DNA of 64,000 nucleotides from Chitinophaga horti. Lineage in GTDB: Bacteria; Bacteroidota; Bacteroidia; Chitinophagales; Chitinophagaceae. Shown here piece after piece: positions 35,287 through 42,621 of this stretch. Made by a program: the position numbers and the translations under genes. The notes beneath the pieces were generated by a model. The model made no database searches. It was given only the letters and a program-made list of their open reading frames with translations, and was not told where the DNA came from. Position 1 is the first letter of the stretch. Every line of letters begins with the position of its first letter. The stretch is from assembly GCF_022867795.2 (NCBI RefSeq), contig NZ_CP107006.1, positions 5,580,001 through 5,644,000 on the forward strand, in the 5' to 3' direction.

Positions 35287-36033
35287 ATGAAGACTAAAGG
35301 AATTTTTCCCAGGATCTGGCGCAAACTCAAAATCGTACTGTTAGTTCTGTTTGTGGCACACCTGGTTTATATAGTGATATTGAAATGGATCAATCCGCCT
35401 ACAACTTTAACAATGATCGGCAGTCGCATCAGCCTCATCGGTTCCGGTAAAAGTTTTAAGCGGGATTGGGTCGATTTTGACGAGATCTCCGCAAACGCAA
35501 AACTGGCTGTTATATCCAGCGAAGATCAATTATTCCCCGATCATGAGGGATTTGATTATAAATCCATTGAAAAAGCGATGGAGCAGAATAAGAAGGGTAA
35601 ACGGAGACGCGGGGCCAGTACCATCAGCCAGCAGGTTGCCAAAAACGTATTTCTTTGGCAGGGTGGTGGTTGGTTCCGGAAAGGCCTGGAGGTATATTTT
35701 ACTTTTATGATCGAAAAGATATGGGGCAAGAAACGGATTCTGGAAGTGTACCTGAACGTAGCAGAAATGGGCGAGGGTATCTTTGGGATTGAGGCCGCTG
35801 CACAAACCTACTATAACAAACAAGCTCTGATGCTGAACCGCGAAGAAGCTGCGATGATTGCCGCCTGTCTGCCCAACCCGATCACGCATACCGTTGTTCC
35901 TCCCGCCCGCATCACCGTCTGGCGGCAAAAACGCATCCTGCAGCAAATGCGTAATCTCGCACCCGATCCTGATATCAAAGAAATGCTTAAAGTAGAAAAG
36001 ACGACTAAACCAGATAAAAAGCCCGGAGCATAA
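35287..36033 (+). CDS. mtgA: Monofunctional biosynthetic peptidoglycan transglycosylase
   Basis: 248 residues. One N-terminal transmembrane segment (about 15-38), then a GT51 domain with SSEDQLFPDHEGFD near 77-90 (catalytic Glu), RRGASTISQQVAKN near 108-121, and KKRILEVYLNVAEMGEGIFG near 145-165. There is no transpeptidase domain. It polymerises lipid II into glycan strands at the inner membrane. The stop codon lies inside the loop of the terminator hairpin. Confidence 0.95.
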   Translation: MKTKGIFPRIWRKLKIVLLVLFVAHLVYIVILKWINPPTTLTMIGSRISLIGSGKSFKRDWVDFDEISANAKLAVISSEDQLFPDHEGFDYKSIEKAMEQNKKGKRRRGASTISQQVAKNVFLWQGGGWFRKGLEVYFTFMIEKIWGKKRILEVYLNVAEMGEGIFGIEAAAQTYYNKQALMLNREEAAMIAACLPNPITHTVVPPARITVWRQKRILQQMRNLAPDPDIKEMLKVEKTTKPDKKPGA

Positions 36034-36051
36034 ACTCCGGGCTTCTTTTTT
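36019..36051. terminator. Bidirectional terminator overlapping the mtgA stop codon
   Basis: Stem AAGCCCGGAG (36019-36028) / CTCCGGGCTT (36035-36044), with T-runs on both strands. The mtgA TAA (36031-36033) is in the loop; the minus-strand kinase gene ends at 36050. Confidence 0.88.
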
Positions 36052-36577
36052 ATGCTCGGTCAAAGATAACCTTGTCAACCGCCTTAATGGCCTTTTGCAG
36101 CCTTTCGTCATAACCTCCGCAAATATCTACCCAGGGAACACCAGAATTGATGACAATGTCGCGATACACCTGGTAAAAGTATTTACGCTCTTCCGGCTCG
36201 GGATGTTCGCGTTGCGGATCATGCTCCCACTCAATGTCGATGTAAGTGAGTAAGTACAAGTCGTAAGAGCGTGCGGCAATCAGCTGCATGATTTTCGGAT
36301 CGCAGTCGCCATACTTCGCCTCACTCCACACCTTGATTACGTGGAGGTCTGTGTCACAAATTAACACGTCGCTGACGTCTGCGGCGAGTTTATCTTCCGT
36401 CGCCAACTGACCTTGGGCAATTCGCAACAGGTCATCCTTTTCGTAAGGCCTGGGCAAATTATCGATATAGCCGCGCGCAAATTCCGGCACCCAAACTGTG
36501 TTGTAATGCCTGGCGAGCATGTCGCTCAGTGTACTTTTCCCGGTAGACTCCGGCCCAATTACGACTACTTTTTTCAA
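36050..36577 (-). CDS. NadR-type ribosylnicotinamide kinase-like ATPase
   Basis: 175 residues if it starts at the TTG at 36577, which overlaps the pnuC stop as TTGA, a typical coupled start; a GTG at 36616 would give 188. P-loop VVVIGPESTGKSTLSDMLA at the N-terminus, WVPEFARGYID, VLICDTDLHVIKVW, and WEHDPQREHPEPEERKYFYQVYRDI near the end match AAA_28/NadR kinases. It should phosphorylate nicotinamide riboside to NMN after PnuC import. The adenylyltransferase domain of full NadR is missing, so it is the kinase alone. Third gene of the operon. Confidence 0.88.
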   Translation of the reverse strand: MKKVVVIGPESTGKSTLSDMLARHYNTVWVPEFARGYIDNLPRPYEKDDLLRIAQGQLATEDKLAADVSDVLICDTDLHVIKVWSEAKYGDCDPKIMQLIAARSYDLYLLTYIDIEWEHDPQREHPEPEERKYFYQVYRDIVINSGVPWVDICGGYDERLQKAIKAVDKVIFDRA

Positions 36578-37191
36578 GAGGTGGTTTTTAACGACTGCCT
36601 GTAAATACGCAGCCACTGGAAATACCCCATTACCGCAATGATGAACAGGAAAATAGTAAGCAGCCCCGTTAAGGCAAGATGTTTATAGAACAGCAAAGGT
36701 ACGGCCACAAAGTTGGAGATATTCAGGAAAATCCAGTTCTCCACCTTGCGTTTCGCGAGCAGCCACATGCCAGCCCACGCCGTGGATGATACAAATGCAT
36801 CCAGCACCGGCGTAGTTGAATCGGTGAAATGTTTTAAAACCGACCAAATCACCAGCCAACCTAAACCGGAAATAGTTACCGCGATGTACAATTCTCTCTG
36901 GTTGATTCTGCTGATGTTTCGTTCATGCTGTTGCGCGTCCTTCCGCGTCCACAGGAACCAGCCGTACAGGCTCATCACGAGATAATATGCGTTGAGTGAT
37001 GCTTCCGCATACAGTGCGGCATTAATAAACAGGTAGATGTAAATTCCTGTACTTACAATCCCCGTCGGATAAACGCCGATGTGGTTTTGCTTCGAGAATA
37101 ATACACTCAGCACGCCGAATACCACCGCGATTCCTTCCAGCCAGGTCATCGCCTGAAAGCCTTTGATCAGTTCTATATAGATTTGTTCCAT
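36574..37191 (-). CDS. pnuC: Nicotinamide riboside transporter PnuC
   Basis: 205 residues from the ATG at 37191; a longer frame would overlap the upstream gene. About seven hydrophobic helices span the protein. PnuC strings include TWLEGIAVVFGVLSVLFSKQNHIGVYPTGIVSTGIY near 15-50 and NAYYLVMSLYGWFLW near 68-82, with the substrate-site Trp-rich helix, and VENWIFLNISNFVAVPLLFYKHLALT near 150-175. It facilitates diffusion of nicotinamide riboside across the inner membrane, trapped by the kinase encoded next. It starts 2 bp after the PNGase F-like gene ends. Confidence 0.95.
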   Translation of the reverse strand: MEQIYIELIKGFQAMTWLEGIAVVFGVLSVLFSKQNHIGVYPTGIVSTGIYIYLFINAALYAEASLNAYYLVMSLYGWFLWTRKDAQQHERNISRINQRELYIAVTISGLGWLVIWSVLKHFTDSTTPVLDAFVSSTAWAGMWLLAKRKVENWIFLNISNFVAVPLLFYKHLALTGLLTIFLFIIAVMGYFQWLRIYRQSLKTTS

Positions 37192-37193
37192 GC

Positions 37194-38897
37194 TTATTTT
37201 TTGTCGCCTATCAGCGTTCCGGATACGTTCCACGCACTAAAGCTGCCTCCTTCAGGTTTGCCGAGCGGGATAGCTACCTTGAACGTATGTTTGCCGGGTT
37301 TCAGGTCCGGCAGTGGAACATCCACCGGTAATGTGAGTGTGCCCGGGCACCAGTTGGAGCGGCTTAAGTCCGAAGAGCTAAGCCCGGTGCCAAAATTCCC
37401 TGATGCTGGATTGCTAAGGCGGTACACCGCGCAATCGGTGCGCCATGGAATGAAGTGATAAACACGCTGCTCGTCCACAAAGATCTCATTCAGTTTCGGA
37501 TTAAATTCATCGCCGCCTCCCCAGCCACCGTGGCCGGTTGTGATATAACGCATCTTCAGGTTGCTTACGCCTTCAGGAATATCCACTGTAACTGTCAACG
37601 AATCTTTCTCGAATATCGTCCCATATTCCTGCCCCGTCATCTCCATTACATTAGTCGTGTTAAAGATCGGGTTGATCCACGCTGTATGTTGCGCTTCAGG
37701 CCGATCGCCATCGAAACCAGGATAGTATTTAAAGTCGAGACTTACTTTATGACCGCCTTTATCGTAGTTGCCGATGAACACACCGATCCAAACTTCGCCT
37801 TCCAAACTCGGCGAGAGCTCCGTGATGTCTTGTTTATAAATCACTGAATCGGCCCAGGGATAGCCTTTGATCTGCACCTGTTTGTTGTAATGCCGCACGC
37901 CGAAAGGAGTGAAAAAGCGCATTATTTCTAACGGTGGCTGATAGGTGTCCGTGGCAACAACGCCCTGGTAGGTTTTACCATTGCTGGCAGTAAAAGAAGG
38001 AAGCGCCTTTGCGCCGTCGCGTAAACCGGTGAGAAAACTTTCCTTTTTATCGGTTGGGATAACGAAAACAGATCCTGTACGATCATATGCGTCACCGTTA
38101 GAGTATTGCGTAAGTTCGATAAACAGGTTTTGTCCGCGACGCATTTTAGGTAATTGCACTTTTTTAAGCACGATGGTGCCACCGGAATAATGATACGTTT
38201 CGTTCAGTTTATCTCCTTGCGGATTATTGATCGGATTGCCGAAGCTCAATTGCTCCTGCGTGAAAATATTGATGGTCCTATACCTGCTGCGGATAATGTT
38301 CGCCTGGTAAGTCGGCTCATCTACCACCTCGGCTTTCCCCGGCCACGAAAGTTCCTGCTCGGTGACAGGCCTGAAAGTGATTTCCTTCGCGTACGTTTCG
38401 GAGTTTCCGTTACGCACAGCTTTCAGTACAAGGCCTAACTGAGGCGCCGAACTGATGCCGGGCGCACCTTTGATCGCAAGTGCTGTAGTATACCATACCT
38501 CTATGGTGTTTGACCGCAATACAAATTTTGCCTTCTTCACCGGGTAGCCTAATATCGTGTCAGTTTCCGGCAGCAGCGTTACTTCCGGGTTGGCGGAGAA
38601 GGGCTTTTTAAGCAGATACGTTCCGTCGTCGAGTGTGAGAAGCTGCAGGCTGGATTTCTGGCTATAGTCGAGGTACTGTCGCTCGCGGCCGCCTGTTTGG
38701 GAAAAAGCAACTTTGTCATTTTTGATAAAAATCCGCACGGGGTTGCCCTGCATTTCGCGGCCGTTGCTTTTAGATGCGTAAGTGATTACAGCTTCTTTTG
38801 CCGCGTTGTTTTTCTTCGGTTCACTGTTTTTCTGGGCGAACGACGGGAGTTGTGCAAAACACAACACCGCCAGGGTCGCCGACATAAATCGTATCAT
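37194..38897 (-). CDS. Exported GLPGLI / PNGase F-like fusion protein
   Basis: 567 residues from the ATG at 38897, with a signal peptide ending at SFAQ (residue 21). Residues about 35-165 resemble the GLPGLI family (ILGYPVKKAKFVLRSNTIEVWYTTAL, with the signature loop changed to APQLGLVL). Residues about 200-565 match peptide-N-glycosidase F. GDAYDRTGSVFV places Asp272 at the known catalytic Asp60, and GGWGGGDEFNP places Glu464 at Glu206. The position of Glu118 appears to be Gly372. NWCPGT and ASGNF near the end also match. It should release N-glycans from glycoproteins; activity is uncertain. First gene of the pnuC operon. Confidence 0.87.
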   Translation of the reverse strand: MIRFMSATLAVLCFAQLPSFAQKNSEPKKNNAAKEAVITYASKSNGREMQGNPVRIFIKNDKVAFSQTGGRERQYLDYSQKSSLQLLTLDDGTYLLKKPFSANPEVTLLPETDTILGYPVKKAKFVLRSNTIEVWYTTALAIKGAPGISSAPQLGLVLKAVRNGNSETYAKEITFRPVTEQELSWPGKAEVVDEPTYQANIIRSRYRTINIFTQEQLSFGNPINNPQGDKLNETYHYSGGTIVLKKVQLPKMRRGQNLFIELTQYSNGDAYDRTGSVFVIPTDKKESFLTGLRDGAKALPSFTASNGKTYQGVVATDTYQPPLEIMRFFTPFGVRHYNKQVQIKGYPWADSVIYKQDITELSPSLEGEVWIGVFIGNYDKGGHKVSLDFKYYPGFDGDRPEAQHTAWINPIFNTTNVMEMTGQEYGTIFEKDSLTVTVDIPEGVSNLKMRYITTGHGGWGGGDEFNPKLNEIFVDEQRVYHFIPWRTDCAVYRLSNPASGNFGTGLSSSDLSRSNWCPGTLTLPVDVPLPDLKPGKHTFKVAIPLGKPEGGSFSAWNVSGTLIGDKK

Positions 38898-39011
38898 AAT
38901 AACTTGTTTAATGATCACAAGGCCGTAAAGCTATGAAAAGAAGGAAGAAAAAGACAGGCGCTTACACCGGTGGTCGTCGGCGGAGGCGCAATGGTAACCC
39001 TAGAAATAAGA

Positions 39012-39036
39012 AAAGCACGGTCAGCGACCGTGCTTT
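39012..39036 (-). terminator. Terminator of nfu
   Basis: Perfect 11-bp stem AAAGCACGGTC / GACCGTGCTTT with a 3-nt loop and T-rich sequence on the minus strand, 28 bp past the nfu stop. Confidence 0.9.
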
Positions 39037-39063
39037 CTATTATCATTCACATAACTAAAAGTC

Positions 39064-39642
39064 TTATTCAGCTTCTGCTACTACTTCTTTCACTTCCGGG
39101 ATCATGCGCTTCATCATACCTTCGATGCCTGACTTTAGGGTGATCATGGAAGACGGGCAGCCAGAGCAAGAGCCTTGGAGCATGAGCGTAACAACACCGT
39201 CGTGGTAATCTTTGAACTGGATAGCGCCACCGTCCATTTCAACCGCCGGTTTCACGTAGTTCTCCAACAGTTCCTTGATACGGGTCACGATATCGTTATC
39301 GTCGGTGCTCAATACAGGCTGCTCTATTTCTTCCTCATTGATAACGCCACGGTTATCTTCCAGGTATTCTTTCAGAAAAGCTTTGATGGAGGGAATTACA
39401 TCACTCCAGTCAGTATCCGGCGTTTTGGTCAGGGTCACGAAGTTGCTGCAGATAAATACACCGCGAATAAAGGGGAATGTAAACAATTCAGCTGCAAGCG
39501 GAGATGCCTTAGTACTGGCCGCATCCGGGAAATCGATAGATTTGTTCGGATATAACAGCTTGTTAACCACAAACTTCATCGTTTCAGGGTTAGGCGTCAT
39601 TTCCGTATAAATGCTGATGATTGGATTTCCTGTCTTAATCAT
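39064..39642 (-). CDS. NifU family Fe-S cluster scaffold/carrier protein (Nfu)
   Basis: 192 residues from the ATG at 39642. The N-terminal Nfu domain has TEMTPNPETMKFVVNK near 12-28 and SPLAAELFTFPFIRGVFICSNFVTLTK. The C-terminal NifU domain has LENYVKPAVEMDGGAIQFKDY and the CSGCPSS cluster-binding motif near 165. It carries assembled Fe-S clusters to target proteins in the cytosol. Single gene with a TAnnTTTG box 22 bp upstream. Confidence 0.95.
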   Translation of the reverse strand: MIKTGNPIISIYTEMTPNPETMKFVVNKLLYPNKSIDFPDAASTKASPLAAELFTFPFIRGVFICSNFVTLTKTPDTDWSDVIPSIKAFLKEYLEDNRGVINEEEIEQPVLSTDDNDIVTRIKELLENYVKPAVEMDGGAIQFKDYHDGVVTLMLQGSCSGCPSSMITLKSGIEGMMKRMIPEVKEVVAEAE

Positions 39643-39663
39643 TTTTTTCAATTTAACTGTGAA

Positions 39664-39671
39664 CAAAGGTA
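39664..39671 (-). promoter_or_regulatory. -7 box of nfu
   Basis: TACCTTTG on the minus strand, a perfect TAnnTTTG, 21 bp before the nfu ATG. Confidence 0.6.
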
Positions 39672-39801
39672 GCAACTTTCGGCCATATAGGGGTTAAATA
39701 AAGGCCTGCCTGCCATCGAATTTTGTGATTGACCTATAGGCGCGGCCTATTTTACTTTTATATATTGAAGTTCAGTGCTATAACAAATTAAAATCTATTT
39801 C

Positions 39802-39809
39802 TATTTTTG
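39802..39809 (+). promoter_or_regulatory. -7 box of mgsA, near-leaderless
   Basis: TATTTTTG, a perfect TAnnTTTG, ending 4 bp before the mgsA ATG; the mRNA would start at or within a few bases of the start codon. Confidence 0.6.
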
Positions 39810-39813
39810 TGCC

Positions 39814-40266
39814 ATGCAACAGATCAAGACACTACATGCCCGTAAACGGATCGCGTTGATTGCGCATGACCACAAAAAGGCTGAAATGATAGAGTGGGCG
39901 GTATATAACAAAACCGTACTCACGCGTCACGAGTTATATGCTACCGGTACCACAGGCAAGCTGATAGAGGAGGCGCTGGATGTGCCTGTCCGCAAGTTGA
40001 TGAGCGGCCCGCTCGGCGGTGATCAACAGATCGGAGCAATGGTTGCTGAAGGCAAAATTGACGTTATCATCTTCTTCTGGGATCCTATGGAGGCCTTGCC
40101 GCACGACCCGGACATCAAGGCGTTGCTCAGGCTTGGCGTCGTTTGGAATATTCCAATGGCCTCCAATCGCGCTTCCGCAGACTTCCTGATGACGTCACCG
40201 CTCATGCACCAGGAGCACGAGGTGAAGATCCCGGATTATACGGTCTACGTCGGACGTCAGGTCTAG
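39814..40266 (+). CDS. mgsA: Methylglyoxal synthase
   Basis: 150 residues. Family strings: ALIAHDHKKAEMIEWA near 14, ATGTTGKLIEEA near 44-55 (phosphate binding), SGPLGGDQQIGAMVAEGKIDVIIFFWDP near 64-92 with the catalytic Asp in GGDQQ, and WNIPMASNRASADFLM near 111. It converts dihydroxyacetone phosphate to methylglyoxal and phosphate, a bypass when phosphate is low or sugar flux is high. The ATG sits 4 bp after a TAnnTTTG box, so the message is probably leaderless. No glyoxalase gene is nearby. Confidence 0.96.
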   Translation: MQQIKTLHARKRIALIAHDHKKAEMIEWAVYNKTVLTRHELYATGTTGKLIEEALDVPVRKLMSGPLGGDQQIGAMVAEGKIDVIIFFWDPMEALPHDPDIKALLRLGVVWNIPMASNRASADFLMTSPLMHQEHEVKIPDYTVYVGRQV

Positions 40267-40374
40267 CCGGCTCTTGCTGCTTGTTTACGGAAACGTTGTG
40301 AAATTTTGTGGTGGCTGTAACGGGTTGCCTCAAAGAGAAAGCTTTGCTGTTGGCATAAATAAAAAGTCCGCTTG

Positions 40375-40394
40375 AAAGCGGACTCTGTTACTAA
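40375..40394 (-). terminator. Terminator of recA (minus strand)
   Basis: Stem AGTCCGCTT / AAGCGGACT with a tight loop; on the minus strand it is followed by TTTTTATTTA. It lies 177 bp past the recA stop. Confidence 0.75.
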
Positions 40395-40457
40395 ACTAAC
40401 CCAAACAAACGTTTAAATTAAATGGTTTAATGTCAACGTTATAAACTCTTATATATC

Positions 40458-40503
40458 CGGGAGCGACAGGATATTGCGCCTGCCGGCTCCCGTTTTATTT
40501 TTT
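40458..40503 (+). terminator. Plus-strand terminator in the mgsA-recA gap
   Basis: Stem CGGGAGC / GCTCCCG with an inner CAGG/CCTG pair, followed by TTTTATTTTTT. It lies 190 bp past mgsA, long for a simple terminator of that gene; the intervening 40267-40457 has no coding frame. Confidence 0.7.
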
Positions 40504-40570
40504 ATGTAGTTCTCTCCGTTTGCCGGTACCCATGAACGGACTAGCCGATCGATGAAATACCTCTTTCTGT

Positions 40571-41587
40571 TTAAGCGTTTGCCGCTTGTTGCTGTTCCAG
40601 CAACTTCGCTTTGATCTTTCCTTCTATTTCCGCAGCCAGCTCCGGATTGTCAGCCAGTAATTGCTTAACCGCATCGCGGCCCTGACCCAGTTTGTTGCTG
40701 TCGTAGCTAAACCAGCTACCGCTCTTCTGCACAATACCGAACTCAACACCCATATCGATCAACTCACCGACTTTGGAAATGCCCATACCGAATATGATAT
40801 CAAACTCTGCCTGGCGGAACGGAGGTGCCACTTTGTTTTTTACCACTTTCACTTTCACGCGGTTACCCACAGCCTCGTCGCCATCCTTAATCTGGCTCAT
40901 ACGGCGAATGTCAAGACGAACGGAAGCATAAAACTTCAGTGCGTTACCACCGGTCGTTGTTTCCGGGTTACCGAACATCACACCGATCTTCTCACGAAGC
41001 TGGTTGATGAAGATACAGCAACAGTTCGTTTTGGAAATGGTTGCGGTCAGCTTACGAAGTGCCTGAGACATCAAACGTGCCTGCAGACCCATCTTGCTTT
41101 CACCCATTTCACCTTCCAGCTCACCTTTAGGTACCAGGGCGGCTACGGAGTCAATCACCACTACATCCACCGCGCCGGAAAGAATCAGGCGGTCAGCGAT
41201 TTCGAGGGCCTGCTCACCGTGATCCGGTTGCGAAATCAGCAGTGAGTCCACATCAACGCCTAAACGCTGTGCATAACTGCTGTCAAAGGCGTGCTCGGCA
41301 TCGATGATGGCGCAAATGCCACCTTTCTTTTGTGCTTCGGCTATCGTATGAATCGCCACAGTTGTTTTACCGGAAGACTCTGGGCCGTATATTTCAATGA
41401 TCCTTCCTTTAGGGAAACCGCCAATGCCGAGGGCAATGTCCAAACCGAGAGATCCTGTTGAGATCACCTCCATTGGATCGGTACCTTTCTCGCCCATCAT
41501 CATAACGGAACCCTTACCGAAATCCTTTTCTATTTTGTCCATTGTAAGGCGAAGCGCCTTCAATTTTTCTGCATTGGCTGTTGACAT
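40571..41587 (-). CDS. recA: Recombinase RecA
   Basis: 338 residues. Walker A GPESSGKT at 68-75, AHAFDSSYAQRLGVD near 97, DVVVIDSVAALVPKGELEGEMGES as Walker B, the L1/L2 loop regions, QLREKIGVMFGNPETTTGGNALKFYASVRLDIRR near 196-228. It forms filaments on single-stranded DNA for recombination and induces the SOS response. No LexA-type box was recognised. A strong two-part Bacteroidota promoter lies just upstream. Confidence 0.98.
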   Translation of the reverse strand: MSTANAEKLKALRLTMDKIEKDFGKGSVMMMGEKGTDPMEVISTGSLGLDIALGIGGFPKGRIIEIYGPESSGKTTVAIHTIAEAQKKGGICAIIDAEHAFDSSYAQRLGVDVDSLLISQPDHGEQALEIADRLILSGAVDVVVIDSVAALVPKGELEGEMGESKMGLQARLMSQALRKLTATISKTNCCCIFINQLREKIGVMFGNPETTTGGNALKFYASVRLDIRRMSQIKDGDEAVGNRVKVKVVKNKVAPPFRQAEFDIIFGMGISKVGELIDMGVEFGIVQKSGSWFSYDSNKLGQGRDAVKQLLADNPELAAEIEGKIKAKLLEQQQAANA

Positions 41588-41605
41588 ATTAGTAAGTATT
41601 TTTTA

Positions 41606-41638
41606 CAAATTTAATGGTTATGCTAAGGTATAATCAAA
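41606..41638 (-). promoter_or_regulatory. Promoter of recA
   Basis: On the minus strand TTTG (41635-41638), exactly 21 bp, then TAAATTTG (41606-41613), a full match to the Bacteroidota -33/-7 consensus, 18 bp before the ATG. Confidence 0.75.
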
Positions 41639-41798
41639 TTTCAACTATCCCAAAAAAATTAGCATTTTTATTTTATCCTGCTAATTTTTATAGCAACGCT
41701 TGTTTATTTACGATTAACCCTCAACGACAATACAAAGATCATCTGCCGCCACGCACAGGATCTGCGCAGCGAAAGGTATTTTTAAAGAAGCGAAATAA

Positions 41799-42485
41799 TT
41801 AGCCGAGAATCCACCAGGCAACCAGCTGTGCCATGATGCCGGTAAACAATCCAATGTATACCTCCCAGGTCGTGTGAGCCGACAAAACTAGTCTGGACGT
41901 AGCTGCAATGCCCGTAAAAAGCAGGATTACCGCGAGGGGAATAGATACGTTCAAGCCCATACCCCACATCAACACCAGGAAAAAGCCAATTACACCGCCC
42001 CAGCCAGTCGTGTGCATACTGATCTTGATAAAGTTATTCGCGACGAGGCAGATGCTTGCGGTCAGGAAAATACCCAGGAAAAAGGCATTGAAGAAGGGAG
42101 GAGCCTTGCCTTCACGCAGAAAAGTATAGAACGCCCAGAAGTAAAATATGATGGTCGCCACGTACGGAATGATCCTGTCACGCTGCTTCTCCATATGAAT
42201 CGTAGATACAAACCCTAATGCGGTCGATAACATCACAACCAGCATAGGAAACAGAATGGTGTTAACCCCTACGCGGAAATAAAGCCTGTCGTAAGGCAGG
42301 CGCAGGCTCTCCGCCCGGAAGGCGGTGAAATACTCCGGCAGCGCAGTTACGGCCATAAACGTGACCAGCACGGGCAGGAATAACGGGTGCAGCAGGTAAG
42401 AAAACATTTTTGCCGCAAATGTTACGCCTCCAGAGAATTGTGACCGGGAAGCAGGCCCGGCGGCCCTAGCTGTTAAATCGTCCAT
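41799..42485 (-). CDS. PAP2-like membrane protein
   Basis: 228 residues from the ATG at 42485, the first ATG in the frame. Six or so hydrophobic helices. Two pieces resemble the C-terminal PAP2 phosphatase signature: KISMHTTGWGGVIGFF near 150 and SRLVLSAHTTWEVYIGLFTG near 195-215, with His residues placed as in the catalytic pair, though the usual SGH is SAH. It may dephosphorylate lipids such as undecaprenyl pyrophosphate; this is inference. It lies downstream of rpoN on the same strand behind a terminator. Confidence 0.7.
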   Translation of the reverse strand: MDDLTARAAGPASRSQFSGGVTFAAKMFSYLLHPLFLPVLVTFMAVTALPEYFTAFRAESLRLPYDRLYFRVGVNTILFPMLVVMLSTALGFVSTIHMEKQRDRIIPYVATIIFYFWAFYTFLREGKAPPFFNAFFLGIFLTASICLVANNFIKISMHTTGWGGVIGFFLVLMWGMGLNVSIPLAVILLFTGIAATSRLVLSAHTTWEVYIGLFTGIMAQLVAWWILG

Positions 42486-42569
42486 CGTTCTTGAAAAGTT
42501 CTGCGCGAAATTAAAGTTCTTTCGCCAATCCGCCGAACGGTCCTTTTTGTCGCAATCGGCGAGCAATAA

Positions 42570-42600
42570 AAAAGGCTGACGAATGATTGGCCAGCCTTTT
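42570..42600 (-). terminator. Terminator of rpoN
   Basis: Stem AAAAGGCTG / CAGCCTTTT with a 13-nt loop, followed by a T-run on the minus strand; 21 bp past the rpoN stop. Confidence 0.85.
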
Positions 42601-42621
42601 CCTTTATATAAAGATGTTTAA

